Positions 15,933-25,300 of a stretch of DNA of 64,000 nt are shown here, in pieces; positions within the stretch are counted from its first letter, which is position 1; every line of letters starts with the position of its first letter. The DNA lies in the NCBI RefSeq assembly GCF_001006785.1, contig NZ_CDHO01000003.1, positions 1,871,437-1,935,436 on the forward strand, given 5' to 3'. The notes beneath the pieces are model-generated. The model searched no databases, had not been told where the DNA came from, and saw only the letters and a program-made list of their open reading frames with translations. The DNA is from Hyphomicrobium_B sp001006785 (GTDB lineage Bacteria; Pseudomonadota; Alphaproteobacteria; Rhizobiales; Hyphomicrobiaceae). A program made the position numbers and the translations under genes.

Positions 15933-16946
15933 ATGCGCGGATGGATCGGCGGTCTTCACTCTGTCACCCTGACAGCCCGAAAAATACCGGTGGCAATTCG
16001 CTACCTGCTCACCGTTTGTGTGGTCCTCGCGGTGATGTGGGCGTGGACCCACACCGGTCACGACGCGCAACGCTATCCCTACCTGATCTTCCTCCCGGTA
16101 ATTTTTGCATGCGGCGCGATATTCGATCGCGGCAACGGCTTTCTCGCCACCATTCTGAGCGCGACGATCGTCGATTATTTTATGCAGCGGCCGGTCGGCT
16201 CGTTGGCCGTTGCTGACGGCGACGATCTGATCGCGCTCGCGCTTTTCATCGCCGTCGGATTCTCCATGGCGTTCGTCGTGGAAGCCCTGCATGTCGGCCT
16301 GGTCGACCTGTCGATCGAGCATCAGCGCGTGCAGGCGGCAGTCCGCGATCGCGAGGTGTTGCTAGAGGAACTCTCGCATCGGACGCGCAACGATCTCGCA
16401 AACGTCATAACGCTTCTGAATATGCAAGCGCGTTCGGCGGACGGTGTTGCGCGCGAGGCAATGATCTCGGCAGCCGACCGGGTCCAGGCAATCGCCCGCG
16501 TCCACCGCCGCTTTCAGATCCATAACCATCGCGTCGTCGTCGATACCAAATCCTACATCGGCGAACTGTGTGACGATCTCAAACTATCGCGTTTGGCATC
16601 GCGCCCGATCGCCCTGCATTGCGAATCGGAAAGCCATTTGATCAGCATCGAGAAGGCGGTGCCTCTAGGATTGATCGTCAACGAATGCGTGACGAACGCG
16701 ACCAAGCATGCCTTTCCCGACGAACGCCCCGGCACAATTTCTGTGCGCTTGATCCGCGTCGGCGATACGTACACGCTGACGATCACCGACAACGGCATCG
16801 GAACCAAGGCCCATGTCGCCCACGCCGGGACAGGAAGCCGGCTGATCCAGATGCTGGCGGCGCAGCTCGGAAGCACGATTGAGATCGAGCCACGCTCGCC
16901 CGGCACCGCTGTCATCGTCACGATTCCGGTTAAGTCGGCCAAATGA
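15933..16946 (+). CDS. Sensor histidine kinase, HisKA_2/HWE type, with DUF4118-like membrane region
   Basis: A 337-residue kinase. Residues 20-125 hold about four membrane helices resembling the DUF4118 sensor module of KdpD-like kinases. The phosphoacceptor His149 lies in EELSHRTRNDLANVITLL, characteristic of the HisKA_2 class. N-box LIVNECVTNATKHAFP and G-box DNGIGTKAH complete the ATPase domain. HisKA_2 kinases often feed PhyR-type stress responses in alphaproteobacteria, but no receiver or PhyR gene is in the window. Converges on the cupredoxin gene. Confidence 0.9.
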   Translation: MRGWIGGLHSVTLTARKIPVAIRYLLTVCVVLAVMWAWTHTGHDAQRYPYLIFLPVIFACGAIFDRGNGFLATILSATIVDYFMQRPVGSLAVADGDDLIALALFIAVGFSMAFVVEALHVGLVDLSIEHQRVQAAVRDREVLLEELSHRTRNDLANVITLLNMQARSADGVAREAMISAADRVQAIARVHRRFQIHNHRVVVDTKSYIGELCDDLKLSRLASRPIALHCESESHLISIEKAVPLGLIVNECVTNATKHAFPDERPGTISVRLIRVGDTYTLTITDNGIGTKAHVAHAGTGSRLIQMLAAQLGSTIEIEPRSPGTAVIVTIPVKSAK

Positions 16947-16968
16947 GAAACGCGGTCGTCCAACAATT

Positions 16969-17298
16969 TTACCGGTCGGCGATGACGTGCACAGTCCCTG
17001 TCATATCTGGATGGAAACGGCAGAAATATTTCGTTGTCCCGGCATGATCGAACCGCAGCCGCGCCGAGCGGCTTTCGGCAACCACGACATCCCACGAGCC
17101 GTCGTCGGCGGTTGCGGTGTGGTCGATGAAGTCGCCGTTCACCCACTCGATCGTATCGCCCTCCCGGATCGTGATCTCGGCGGGCGAGAAGGCGAGGCCG
17201 GTGATTTTGACTTTTACGACCTCGCCCGCAATCCCGAAGCGAGCGCTCATGATCTGCAGCGCCACGAGCAGGGCGGCGCACTGAAATGCGGTTCGCAT
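16969..17298 (-). CDS. Secreted plastocyanin-like cupredoxin
   Basis: A 109-residue protein with a signal peptide (1-25) and a single cupredoxin domain. The four type-1 copper ligands are visible: His60 (IDHTA), Cys93 and His96 (FCRFH), Met99. Likely a periplasmic blue-copper electron carrier. The start at 17298 has AGGAA upstream and is 10 nt past the DUF4142 stop, so both are probably one transcript under the ECF sigma factor. Confidence 0.9.
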   Translation of the reverse strand: MRTAFQCAALLVALQIMSARFGIAGEVVKVKITGLAFSPAEITIREGDTIEWVNGDFIDHTATADDGSWDVVVAESRSARLRFDHAGTTKYFCRFHPDMTGTVHVIADR

Positions 17299-17308
17299 CG
17301 GAGAGTTC

Positions 17309-17833
17309 CTATTTGAGCGTGCTGGCGAGATGCTCAGCATGCGCGAGATGACCCTGGAAAATCTTGAGGCCCGTTTGCAGAAGTCCCTTCAACTCGCTGT
17401 TTGACGATGAGGGGATGAGCGTCGTTTCGAGCGCGCCGTCGACGGTCTTGTGGAAGGCAACTTCGTTCTCGACGTAGGCTTTGTCGAACGCGGCGCCGGA
17501 CAGCTTGCTCAACTCGTCGTGCTTTTGCGCGGCCTGCTCGGAAAGAGCTTTGCTTGTACCGTTGTCTTCGGGCGTGACGTTGAGCTTCTTGACCAAAGCC
17601 AGCGCCTTGTCGTTGACCGCCTTGTGATCGCGAACCATGTCGCTCGCGAAGGCGCGAACCGCTTTGTTCTGCGATTTTTCAAGCGCGAGCTGACCGGCCT
17701 TCACATCGATATCGCCCGCCGTATAGGCGATGTGCGCGATCTGCGGATCACTCGGCTGATCGGCCGCGAATGCCGGTAACGCCAACGCCGAGAGCGTGAC
17801 TGCTACGGCGAAACTCGTCGGGAAATGACGCAT
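17309..17833 (-). CDS. DUF4142 periplasmic protein
   Basis: A 174-residue protein with signal peptide (cut after AFA, residue 23) and the helical, ferritin-like DUF4142 domain (AGDIDVKAGQLALEKSQNKA; FASDMVRDHKAVN). Function is unknown, though genomic context in the group links it to envelope stress. Immediately preceded by the GGAAC-N17-ATCCAAT motif at 17883-17911, which also precedes the sigma gene. Confidence 0.92.
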   Translation of the reverse strand: MRHFPTSFAVAVTLSALALPAFAADQPSDPQIAHIAYTAGDIDVKAGQLALEKSQNKAVRAFASDMVRDHKAVNDKALALVKKLNVTPEDNGTSKALSEQAAQKHDELSKLSGAAFDKAYVENEVAFHKTVDGALETTLIPSSSNSELKGLLQTGLKIFQGHLAHAEHLASTLK

Positions 17834-17882
17834 TGAATTGCCTCCGTGTTGCGAGCCCTGCGGGCTCTCTGTCTCACGAAGG

Positions 17883-17911
17883 ATTGGATGGCGCGGCGCG
17901 CGAAACGTTCC
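17883..17911 (-). promoter_or_regulatory. Putative ECF promoter for DUF4142-cupredoxin
   Basis: Minus strand: GGAAC, 17 nt, ATCCAAT. The same two blocks at the same spacing stand before the sigma gene (18635-18663). GGAAC is the usual -35 core of ECF promoters. It lies about 50 nt before the DUF4142 start. A GAGCCC-TGC-GGGCTC hairpin follows in the leader. Confidence 0.65.
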
Positions 17912-17917
17912 CGATGA

Positions 17918-18604
17918 TCAGCGTTGGCTCAAGCGCGATACGACGGCATTCGTCAAACGCTCGCATCGCTTGCCATCGAACGGGAAGACATCGCTGAAGA
18001 ACGAGCCGATATGTTCTTCGAGTGACGACTTGAGAAGTTTGCGTGCCCTGTGCAGGCGCGTCTTCACCGTCTCCGGCTTGATGCCGTAAAGCTCCGCCGT
18101 CTCGTCGATGCTCAGCCCTTCGATGGCACGCGCAATGAGAACGGTACGGAATTCTTCCGGGAGCTCATCGATCGCCCTCTCCAGAAGACGGCAGATTTCA
18201 TGCTGCGAAGTGGCGCGCTCAGGGTCCACGATCGTTTGTCCAGAGAGAGGAAAGGGAATGATGTCTGCGATCCGTTCCGGCGGCAGATCGAAGTGCGACG
18301 CAGGCTGATCAACGCGCCGTCGCGCCCGTTGCAAGGCTTCGTTCAGAACGATGCGCGTCAGCCACGTTGTCAGGCTCGACTCTCCGCGAAAATCGGCAAT
18401 CGCCGAAAAGGCACGGAAGTAGGCCTCCTGCAGTACGTCTTCGGCTTCGCTGTCATCGCGGACGATACTGCGCGCGACACGATAAAGACGCCGGTTATGC
18501 TCTTGAATAATCGCGCGGATCGCCGCCTCATCCCGCTGCGATGCGCGCCGAACGAGATCGGCTTCCGCCGATCGCTGTGTGCTGTTCAGCACCGATTGAC
18601 CCAT
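17918..18604 (-). CDS. ECF-family RNA polymerase sigma factor
   Basis: A 228-residue sigma-70 of the ECF class: region 2 EDVLQEAYFRAFSAIADFRG followed by SSLTTWLTRIVLNEAL, region 4 helix-turn-helix GLSIDETAELYGIKPETVKT followed by RLHRARKLL. A C-terminal tail after region 4 (PFDGKRCERLTNAVV) is present in a subset of ECFs. The start MGQSVLNSTQ at 18604 has GGAAAGGA upstream. No anti-sigma gene adjoins it. Downstream are DUF4142 and cupredoxin, its likely targets. Confidence 0.93.
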   Translation of the reverse strand: MGQSVLNSTQRSAEADLVRRASQRDEAAIRAIIQEHNRRLYRVARSIVRDDSEAEDVLQEAYFRAFSAIADFRGESSLTTWLTRIVLNEALQRARRRVDQPASHFDLPPERIADIIPFPLSGQTIVDPERATSQHEICRLLERAIDELPEEFRTVLIARAIEGLSIDETAELYGIKPETVKTRLHRARKLLKSSLEEHIGSFFSDVFPFDGKRCERLTNAVVSRLSQR

Positions 18605-18634
18605 GCCCGCATTCCTTTCCGAAGCGCCGAGCCT

Positions 18635-18663
18635 ATTGGATGTACGCTTCCGAAAAAGGTTCC
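18635..18663 (-). promoter_or_regulatory. Putative autoregulated ECF promoter of the sigma gene
   Basis: GGAAC-N17-ATCCAAT on the minus strand, about 30 nt before the sigma start. Identical in both blocks and spacing to the motif upstream of the DUF4142 gene, which suggests that the sigma factor reads both. Confidence 0.65.
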
Positions 18664-18728
18664 TGAGAGGCGCGAACGCCAATCCTTAATGGATTGCCAT
18701 AAGCGTTGCGCGCCGGAAATCTGTGGTC

Positions 18729-19016
18729 TCAGTGAACGCGCAATTCGGTGCCGATCAGCCGGACTTCCGCGGGGCGAATAAGCTCGGAGTGTGCGACGGT
18801 CACCTTGAAAAGTTTACCATCGAGCGTCGCGGTCCAGAAATCGAGAAACGATTTGAGCTTCGGGAAGCGCGGGGCAAGATCGTATTCTTGCCAGATATAG
18901 CTCTGCAGGAGCGATGGATGATCCGGAAGACGATAGAGAATTTCGGCAGTCGTCAGGCTGAACCCGGCAAGCTGAGCCTTAAGGCCGCCGGCATTAGAAA
19001 CTTCCTTGTTGGTCAC
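18729..19016 (-). CDS. usg: Usg family protein
   Basis: A 95-residue protein that matches the alphaproteobacterial Usg family (LAGFSLTTAEILYRLPDHPS, LLQSYIWQEYDLAPRFPKL, and a C-terminal HSELIRPAEVR). Usg was named from an ORF near the trp genes; its role is unknown. The GTG start at 19016 has AAGGGAGA 8 nt upstream. The frame is open far upstream to 19319 but that part is antisense to marC and not family-like. Confidence 0.92.
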   Translation of the reverse strand: MTNKEVSNAGGLKAQLAGFSLTTAEILYRLPDHPSLLQSYIWQEYDLAPRFPKLKSFLDFWTATLDGKLFKVTVAHSELIRPAEVRLIGTELRVH

Positions 19017-19171
19017 TGGCAATCTCCCTTCGATAAGAGTGATTGGCGCCCTCCCCGGAACAACGATGATCAGTTGAGATTCGTTCAATGTCCAGACGAA
19101 TGACAAAGCGCTAAGCGTATTAGCAAAGCACGCAGACGAGTGCTCAATCCGCCTGTGATTTGAATGTTTGC

Positions 19172-19807
19172 ATGATGCTCGAGACCGCGCTGAAAAGTTT
19201 GACGACGTTCTTCGCCACGATCGGACCGGTCGAGGCTGCGGTCTTGTTCGCGACGCTGACACCGAAGATGCCGCGCGCGGAACGTCAGGCGATCGCCATA
19301 CGCGCGACACTGATCGCATCCGCGATCCTCGCGTTCTTCACCGTGCTCGGAAGTCCGATCCTCGCGCAGCTCGGCGTTTCCGTTGCCGCGTTGCAGACGG
19401 CCGGCGGCATCATCCTGTTGATGATCGCCATCGACATGATCTTCGCGCGGCCGGGCGGCGCGATCAAACTGACGCCGCCAGAAGGTGCCGAAGCGCAGAC
19501 GCGCGAGGACGTCGCCGTGTTTCCGCTCGCAACACCGTTGCTCGCTGGGCCGGGTGCGATGAGCGCCGGAATTCTGCTCGCTGCAAACGCGAGCGACGAA
19601 CCGTTCGGCTTGGCGATCGTCGTTGCATCGCTCGCGTGCGTGATGATCGCGACGCTTGCGCTGCTGCTTCTCGCGCAAGAGCTGAACCGCGTGATGGGGA
19701 TCACCGCGCAACGCGTTCTCATTCGCGTGTTCGGAATTCTGCTTGCCGCCCTCGCCGTGCAGGCGCTGTTCAACGGCATCAAGGATTCCGGCCTAATTGC
19801 CGGATAG
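19172..19807 (+). CDS. MarC-family integral membrane protein
   Basis: About 211 residues with six membrane helices and MarC motifs (FFATIGPVEAAVLFATLTP near the N-terminus; AVFPLATPLLAGPGAMSA in the middle). MarC proteins are inner-membrane proteins of unresolved function; the old link to multiple antibiotic resistance has been withdrawn. The ATG at 19172 (or 19175) is preferred to the TTG at 19160. Divergent from usg. Confidence 0.9.
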   Translation: MMLETALKSLTTFFATIGPVEAAVLFATLTPKMPRAERQAIAIRATLIASAILAFFTVLGSPILAQLGVSVAALQTAGGIILLMIAIDMIFARPGGAIKLTPPEGAEAQTREDVAVFPLATPLLAGPGAMSAGILLAANASDEPFGLAIVVASLACVMIATLALLLLAQELNRVMGITAQRVLIRVFGILLAALAVQALFNGIKDSGLIAG

Positions 19808-19950
19808 GGAATTTCGTAGTCAGCATCCTGAAAAACTGCTGCGATCGGCTGCTTTTGAATGCCCGTTAGCGCCTCTTTAACGCATCAATGTTTCAATCCG
19901 GGACAATGAATTCGGTTTAGTTGCGTTCTTGTAGCGTTGAAAGCGTGAAT

Positions 19951-20364
19951 ATGTATGCGTTTGCTGCGGGCCGGTCGCCGGCTGGAGTCGCTCGTGCGGC
20001 GATCGTGCCGCTGCTTATTGCAGCGGCAGCTTTAGGCGAGGCCGGATGCGCCACGGACAATAACGCGTACTATTCGGGCGCGCCGGCCAACGTCACATAC
20101 GTCCGCCAAGCATCGGCGGCGACCGAAATGGAAGACGACGGCTTGCCCTCGCAGGCGCCGCCGTCGGCCAATATCCGTCAGTTGCCTGACGATCCGTCCG
20201 AGCCCTATAGCCGCAACTACGGCGGACCGAACCCGGCGGCGATCGAGAGAAAGCCGCTCGACAAATCGGCAGCCGCACCGTTGCCCGCGCAGGCTGCGAT
20301 CCCCGCCGACCTGCCTCCCGCGTTCCGCCGTCAGCTTGCGATGGCCGGCTACGCCACCGAGTAA
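19951..20364 (+). CDS. Small exported or lipoprotein-like hypothetical protein
   Basis: About 137 residues. A hydrophobic segment (IVPLLIAAAALGEAGC) ends in a cysteine that could be lipidated, though Glu at -3 makes a poor lipobox. The rest is Pro/Ala-rich and hydrophilic, typical of disordered envelope proteins. The start is uncertain: ATG 19951, GTG 19945 or TTG 19921, none with a strong ribosome site. No family recognised. Confidence 0.6.
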   Translation: MYAFAAGRSPAGVARAAIVPLLIAAAALGEAGCATDNNAYYSGAPANVTYVRQASAATEMEDDGLPSQAPPSANIRQLPDDPSEPYSRNYGGPNPAAIERKPLDKSAAAPLPAQAAIPADLPPAFRRQLAMAGYATE

Positions 20365-20414
20365 GGCGAGCGGAAGGCATCGCGAACCGATCTTCGCCGT
20401 GATATGCGGGCGCT

Positions 20415-20951
20415 ATGTCCACACGCATTGCCATCGTCCGCTATCTTGACGTTGCGAGAACGTCTGAGCTCGACGCTGCGATCGACACGATCTTTTTCGA
20501 AGCGAGCAATACGAAATCGTTCGAGAGCGAAGCCACGCGGACGGCTTTCCGCGAGCGCTGGCTCGGGCGCTACCTTCGGGTTGATCCGCAGTTCGCCTAT
20601 CTGGCGATAACAACGTCAGGCGACGTTGTAGGGTATCTCGTCGGCACCATAGAAGACCCCGCATCCAGCAAAGTTCAGGACACCGCTATCACCGCGTTTC
20701 GCGACGTGACGCAGCGCTACCCCGCGCATCTGCACGTGAACATCGCGCCCGACCATCGCGGCTCCGGCATTGGCGGACGGTTGATCGACGCGTTCATCGC
20801 TGACGCACAGCGGGCAGGCGCTTCCGGCGTCCACGTCATCACGAGCGCGGCTTCGCCGAATGTTCGCTTCTACAATCGTAATGGTTTTTGCGAAGTTGCG
20901 CGCGGCGGACCTGCCGGCGCGCTCGTCTGTTTGGCGCGCGCATTGGGCTAA
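20415..20951 (+). CDS. GNAT-family N-acetyltransferase
   Basis: A 178-residue GNAT protein. The acetyl-CoA motif A is clear (LHVNIAPDHRGSGIGGRLID), followed by the typical VRFYNRNGF near the C-terminus. It transfers acetyl from acetyl-CoA to an amine; the substrate cannot be told. A TCCGGCCGTC/GACGGCCGGA hairpin (20957-20989) lies between it and the convergent bactofilin gene. Confidence 0.9.
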   Translation: MSTRIAIVRYLDVARTSELDAAIDTIFFEASNTKSFESEATRTAFRERWLGRYLRVDPQFAYLAITTSGDVVGYLVGTIEDPASSKVQDTAITAFRDVTQRYPAHLHVNIAPDHRGSGIGGRLIDAFIADAQRAGASGVHVITSAASPNVRFYNRNGFCEVARGGPAGALVCLARALG

Positions 20952-20956
20952 AAGCG

Positions 20957-20989
20957 TCCGGCCGTCGAATTCCAAGAGAGACGGCCGGA
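20957..20989. terminator. Intergenic hairpin between GNAT and bactofilin genes
   Basis: Perfect 10-bp inverted repeat TCCGGCCGTC / GACGGCCGGA with a 13-nt loop between two convergent genes. Read on the minus strand it is followed by CGCTTTT, so it may terminate the bactofilin transcript. Confidence 0.5.
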
Positions 20990-21024
20990 GAGTTGCACGA
21001 CGCTAGGGATGGGAATTTGCGCGC

Positions 21025-21543
21025 TTAGTTGGTCAGTTCCGGAAGCCGAGGCGGCAGCACGAAGCCGATCGGCTCGGACTTTTTCAGCAGCGTCCGCGGA
21101 TCTTCATTGGTCCGCCGCGATTTGCCCTCGAACATTGCGCCCTGTTCGATGGAAAGCGACTGATGGAAGATGTCGCCTTCGACCTCACTCGTCGTTTGCA
21201 GCATCACGCGCTTGCTGTGAACAGAGCCGACGACGTGTCCGCGAACGACCACTTCCTCCGCCGAAATGCTGCCCGTCACGGTTGCGCCTTCGCCCACGAC
21301 GACATGGCTGCCTTCGATATCGCCTTCGACGATACCATCGACCTGCACTTCACCTTTGCAGATGAGATTGCCGGCGATCGTCAGGTCGCGGCCGATGACC
21401 GAAACCGATTTGGCGGGTTCGGCCTGCGGCACCGTCAGAAACGGGCGTGGCTGGAACGAGGGGGCGGGAGGAATTTCAGACGTCGCCGCTACCGTTTGCA
21501 GCTTCGGCGTGTCCGTCTCTGAGCGGCGAAAGTTCGGCAACAT
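21025..21543 (-). CDS. Bactofilin (DUF583) cytoskeletal protein
   Basis: A 172-residue protein with the right-handed beta-helix repeats of bactofilins (VSVIGRDLTIAGNLICKGEV; VQVDGIVEGDIEGSHVVVGE). N- and C-terminal Pro-rich tails flank the core. Bactofilins polymerise without nucleotide at the membrane and set shape, stalks or buds, which suits a budding or prosthecate bacterium. Confidence 0.93.
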   Translation of the reverse strand: MLPNFRRSETDTPKLQTVAATSEIPPAPSFQPRPFLTVPQAEPAKSVSVIGRDLTIAGNLICKGEVQVDGIVEGDIEGSHVVVGEGATVTGSISAEEVVVRGHVVGSVHSKRVMLQTTSEVEGDIFHQSLSIEQGAMFEGKSRRTNEDPRTLLKKSEPIGFVLPPRLPELTN

Positions 21544-21665
21544 CGGAAATCATCCCCTCACACAACTTAAGCAACAAGCGCGCCCGGCACGCGAGCACAT
21601 GTGATTCGGTTAGCACCTTCATCGCTCCGGTTCAGCCGGTAGCCATAACTAATGCACCGACAATC

Positions 21666-21698
21666 CCCAGGATTATAAGCAGCTCCTACAATCCTGGG
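21666..21698. repeat. Intergenic inverted repeat upstream of the bactofilin gene
   Basis: CCCAGGATT and AATCCTGGG form a perfect 9-bp stem with a 15-nt loop, between bcp and the bactofilin gene. No T-run follows, so it is either a processing hairpin or an operator. Confidence 0.4.
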
Positions 21699-21749
21699 CG
21701 CACACTGTGGCAGAAGATCAACGAAGGGCCCGAACTGCGCTTTTTCTGC

Positions 21750-22217
21750 TCATTTGGCTAACGCCTTGACCGCGGCCAGCACATCCTCGGCATGGCCCGG
21801 GATTTTCACCTTGCGCCAGCTTCGGACGATCTTGCCTTTGGAATCGATCAAAAAAGTCGAGCGTTCGACGCCCATGTATTTGCGGCCATACATGCTTTTT
21901 TCGACCCACACGCCGTAAGCATTGGCGGCATCCTTGTTTTCGTCCGCGAGCAGCCGCAGCGGCAGGTCGTATTTGGTTTTGAATTTCTTGTGGCTCGCCG
22001 CACTGTCGGGAGAAATGCCGACGACGTCAGCGCCCGCCTTGGCGAATTGATCCGCGAGGCACGAGAAATCCTTGGCCTCCTGCGTGCAGCCCGAGGTGTC
22101 GTCCTTGGGATAGAAATAGACGACCACCGGACGCCCCTTGAGCTTCGACAGACGCACGACCGAACCGGCGTCGTCAGGTAGCGAAAAGTTGGGAGCGTTC
22201 TCACCGTCTTGGAGCAT
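21750..22217 (-). CDS. bcp: Bcp/PrxQ-type peroxiredoxin
   Basis: A 155-residue thiol peroxidase of the BCP class that reduces hydroperoxides in the cytoplasm. The peroxidatic cysteine is in KDDTSGCTQEA; the next cysteine is nine residues on (DFSC), not at the +5 position used by E. coli Bcp, so resolution may use that Cys or an external thiol. The Arg for catalysis is in GVERSTFLID. Confidence 0.95.
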   Translation of the reverse strand: MLQDGENAPNFSLPDDAGSVVRLSKLKGRPVVVYFYPKDDTSGCTQEAKDFSCLADQFAKAGADVVGISPDSAASHKKFKTKYDLPLRLLADENKDAANAYGVWVEKSMYGRKYMGVERSTFLIDSKGKIVRSWRKVKIPGHAEDVLAAVKALAK

Positions 22218-22382
22218 CTTGAAAGTGCCTTTCTTTTGTCGCTTTTACATCTGTACGTGCCATCGCGTACGAATGGAAACCAGCATTTTGTAGCTTGTCC
22301 GGTACTAGGTCTGTCCGTTCGCCGGAAGGCGCGGATCAGTCGGTCGTTGGTGTTGCCGTCCGCGGGGGTGTGAGGAGCGGCG

Positions 22383-25300
22383 TTGGCGAAATCCGTAAGT
22401 GGCGGGCGCCCCGTTGAGGGACGCGGCGCCGATCAGACTGCGCACTACGCGCGCCGGCCCGGTGCGACGACCTCGCCGGAGCGTAGTGTCGCGATATCGC
22501 ATGATGAGAATGATCCTGACGAGGCCGTAATGATGCGCGGTCTGCGGAGGTTTTTCCGCGGCTGCCGCATGATGTTCTATGTCGTGATGCCGCTTGTTCT
22601 ACTGACGGCAATCGGCGTCGGCGTTCTGTACGTAAGGCTCAGGCATGGTCCGATCGGCTTCGATTTCGTCGTCGCCCCGATCGAGCGCGGCATCAATGCG
22701 GAACTGGCGGCAAGCTCGGTCAGGATCGACGGCGCGGAGTTGCGCTTGGGCGCCTCCGGGGAACTGGAATTTCGCCTGCGGGATGTGAGCGTCCTCGAAA
22801 AAGGCGGCGACGTCGTTCTTTCCTCGCCGCTCGCCGCCGTCAATATCTCGCTCGCGGCGCTGACGCGAGGCCGCATCGTTCCGCGACGCATCGAATTGAT
22901 CGATCCGATCATCGCGCTCGCCTATTCCGATGAATCCGGCTTCGTCTTTGAACGCGCCGTGCCGCGTCCCGTGCCTGCCCGCGTGCCGAGCCAAAGCGCC
23001 CCGTCCGCGCCACTCAAGCAAGACGACACCGTCGCGCCGAATACGACTGTCGCCGTGCGGACGGTGCGCACCGGCCACCAGCTCAATCTCGCGAAGATGT
23101 TGAGCGATACCTCCTATCGCGCGCGCCAGCGCCTCGACGCGACCTCGTATCTGACCGAGTTCGGCCTCTCGAACGCGACCGTGGTGATCGATTATGAAGG
23201 CCAGCGCAGCTCGTGGCGCATCGATGAGGCCAGCGTCGATTTCAACCACCAGAGACAGCGCAGCCTGATATCGGGCCGCGCGCTCGTCGCATCGAAACAG
23301 GGTCCGTGGGCGATCTCGTTCCTGACGGACGAGCGGGAAACGGCCGACAAGCTGCAGGTGAAAGCGACCGTCCGCGATCTCGTGCCGTCCACGCTGGCCG
23401 CCGCGGCCCCGCCGCTCGCGCTGCTCGGCATGTTCGAATTTCCCGTGGCCGCCGATGCCACCGTCGTGCTGACGCGCTCGGGCGAAATCGAGAACGGCGA
23501 CCTGGCGCTCGAATTCGGAAAGGGCCGCGCGCGATTGCCCTATCTCGTGCAGCCGATGGATGTGACCGCCGGCCTCTTCAAGCTCGACTACGACGGCAAG
23601 AAGCGACGCTGGGACTTGAAGCCGAGCCCAGTCAAGTGGGCCGACGGAACGATCATGTTCTCCGGCGCGATGATGGACGTGGCAAAGGCGAACGAGCCAC
23701 CGCAGTGGCGCTTCGGGCTCGACGGCAAGAATGGCGTATTCGAAGCCCCCGAATTCAACGTACCGCCTGTGACGATCGACAGTTGGACGGCGCAAGGCTC
23801 CATCATTCCGCGTCGCGGCCAGGTCGATATCGACGAGTTCCGCCTCGCAGGCGGCGGTGGCGTCGCGACAATCAAAGCCACGACGCAGGCGGGTCCCGAC
23901 GGGCAAAGCATGTCCGCGGAGTTCTCGGCGTCGCCGATGCCGCTGCAAACGCTGAAAGCCTTGTGGCCCCGCGCATTGGCGACCGGCACACGGGAGTGGG
24001 TGGGCAAGAACCTGTCCGCCGTCGACTTCCAGGGCGGAACGCTACGGTTCACCAACGGCAACGTCGGCGGCGTCGACGCCGGCACAGTCACCGTGTCGAC
24101 CGACCTCGAGCGCGTAACGGCGAACTTCGGTGCAAAGAACCTGGTCTTCCGGCCGCTGCCCGGCATGCCCGAGATCACCGTCCCGGAAGCGTCTGTGAAA
24201 CTCGTGGACAACGTCCTCGATATTGCGATGCCCGCTGCCGAAACGACGCTCGCGGACGGCCAGCGGCTCGCGATCAAGGACGTCAGCGTGCAGACTGACA
24301 ACGTCATGGCGGCGCGGCCGAATGGCCAGATCAGCCTCACGGCGTCGGGCGATCTCGCACCCTTCCTCGAAACTGTTCAGTCGCTGCCCATCCGCAACCT
24401 GCGCGACGCGCCGAAGCTTCCGAAAGCCGGCGAGGGCAAGGTCGATGCGCACTTCGACATCAAGGTGCCCTTCATACCGAACGTCTCGGCCGACGACATT
24501 TCCGTCAGCGGGAAGGCACGAATTACCGACGGCCGATTTGGCAAAGTCGCGGGTAGGTTCGATGTCCAGGGCTTCACGCTCAATCTCGATCTCACCGACA
24601 CGACCCTCGATGCGAAAGGCGACCTGCTCGTCAATGGCGTTCCGGCGAAGATCGCGGGCCAGCGTCTGCTCGGTCCGAATGCGGAGCAGCAACCGCCCAT
24701 CAAGATCATGGCCAAGCTTGATGACGCCGATCGCACGCAGCTCGGCCTCGACATTAACGACATCGTGCAGGGCGTCGTCCCGATTGAAGTCTTGCTCGAG
24801 CCCGCCGCCAATGGCCCGCTGGCCGTCAAGCTTCATGCCGATCTGACCAACGCCGACATGACGCTCGATCATCTGCAATGGCACAAGGCGGCCGGGCGCG
24901 CGGCCTCGGTCGATGCCGAAATCGTCAGCAACCCGAACCACGACACCGAGCTGCAGCGCTTCAAAATTTCAAGCGACGACATCGCCGCCGAAGGAAAAAT
25001 CGTCGTTGGCTCCGACAACAAGATCAAGCAGTTCGAGTTTCCGAACCTGATGCTCAATGTCGTGTCGCGCCTCGACGTCAAGGGATCGCGCGGCAAGGAC
25101 GACATGTGGTCCATCGATGCGTCGGGCAAGACCTTTGATGGCCGTAACTTCTTCCGCTCGCTGTTTAACGTCGGCAACGGTCCCGATCGCAAAAGCAATG
25201 CGCCGGGCGCAGCCAAAGGCGCGCGCGTCAACGTCCAGATCGACAACGTCATCGGGGGTTACGACGTCTCGCTCCGTAACCTGAAAATGCAGATCGAAAC

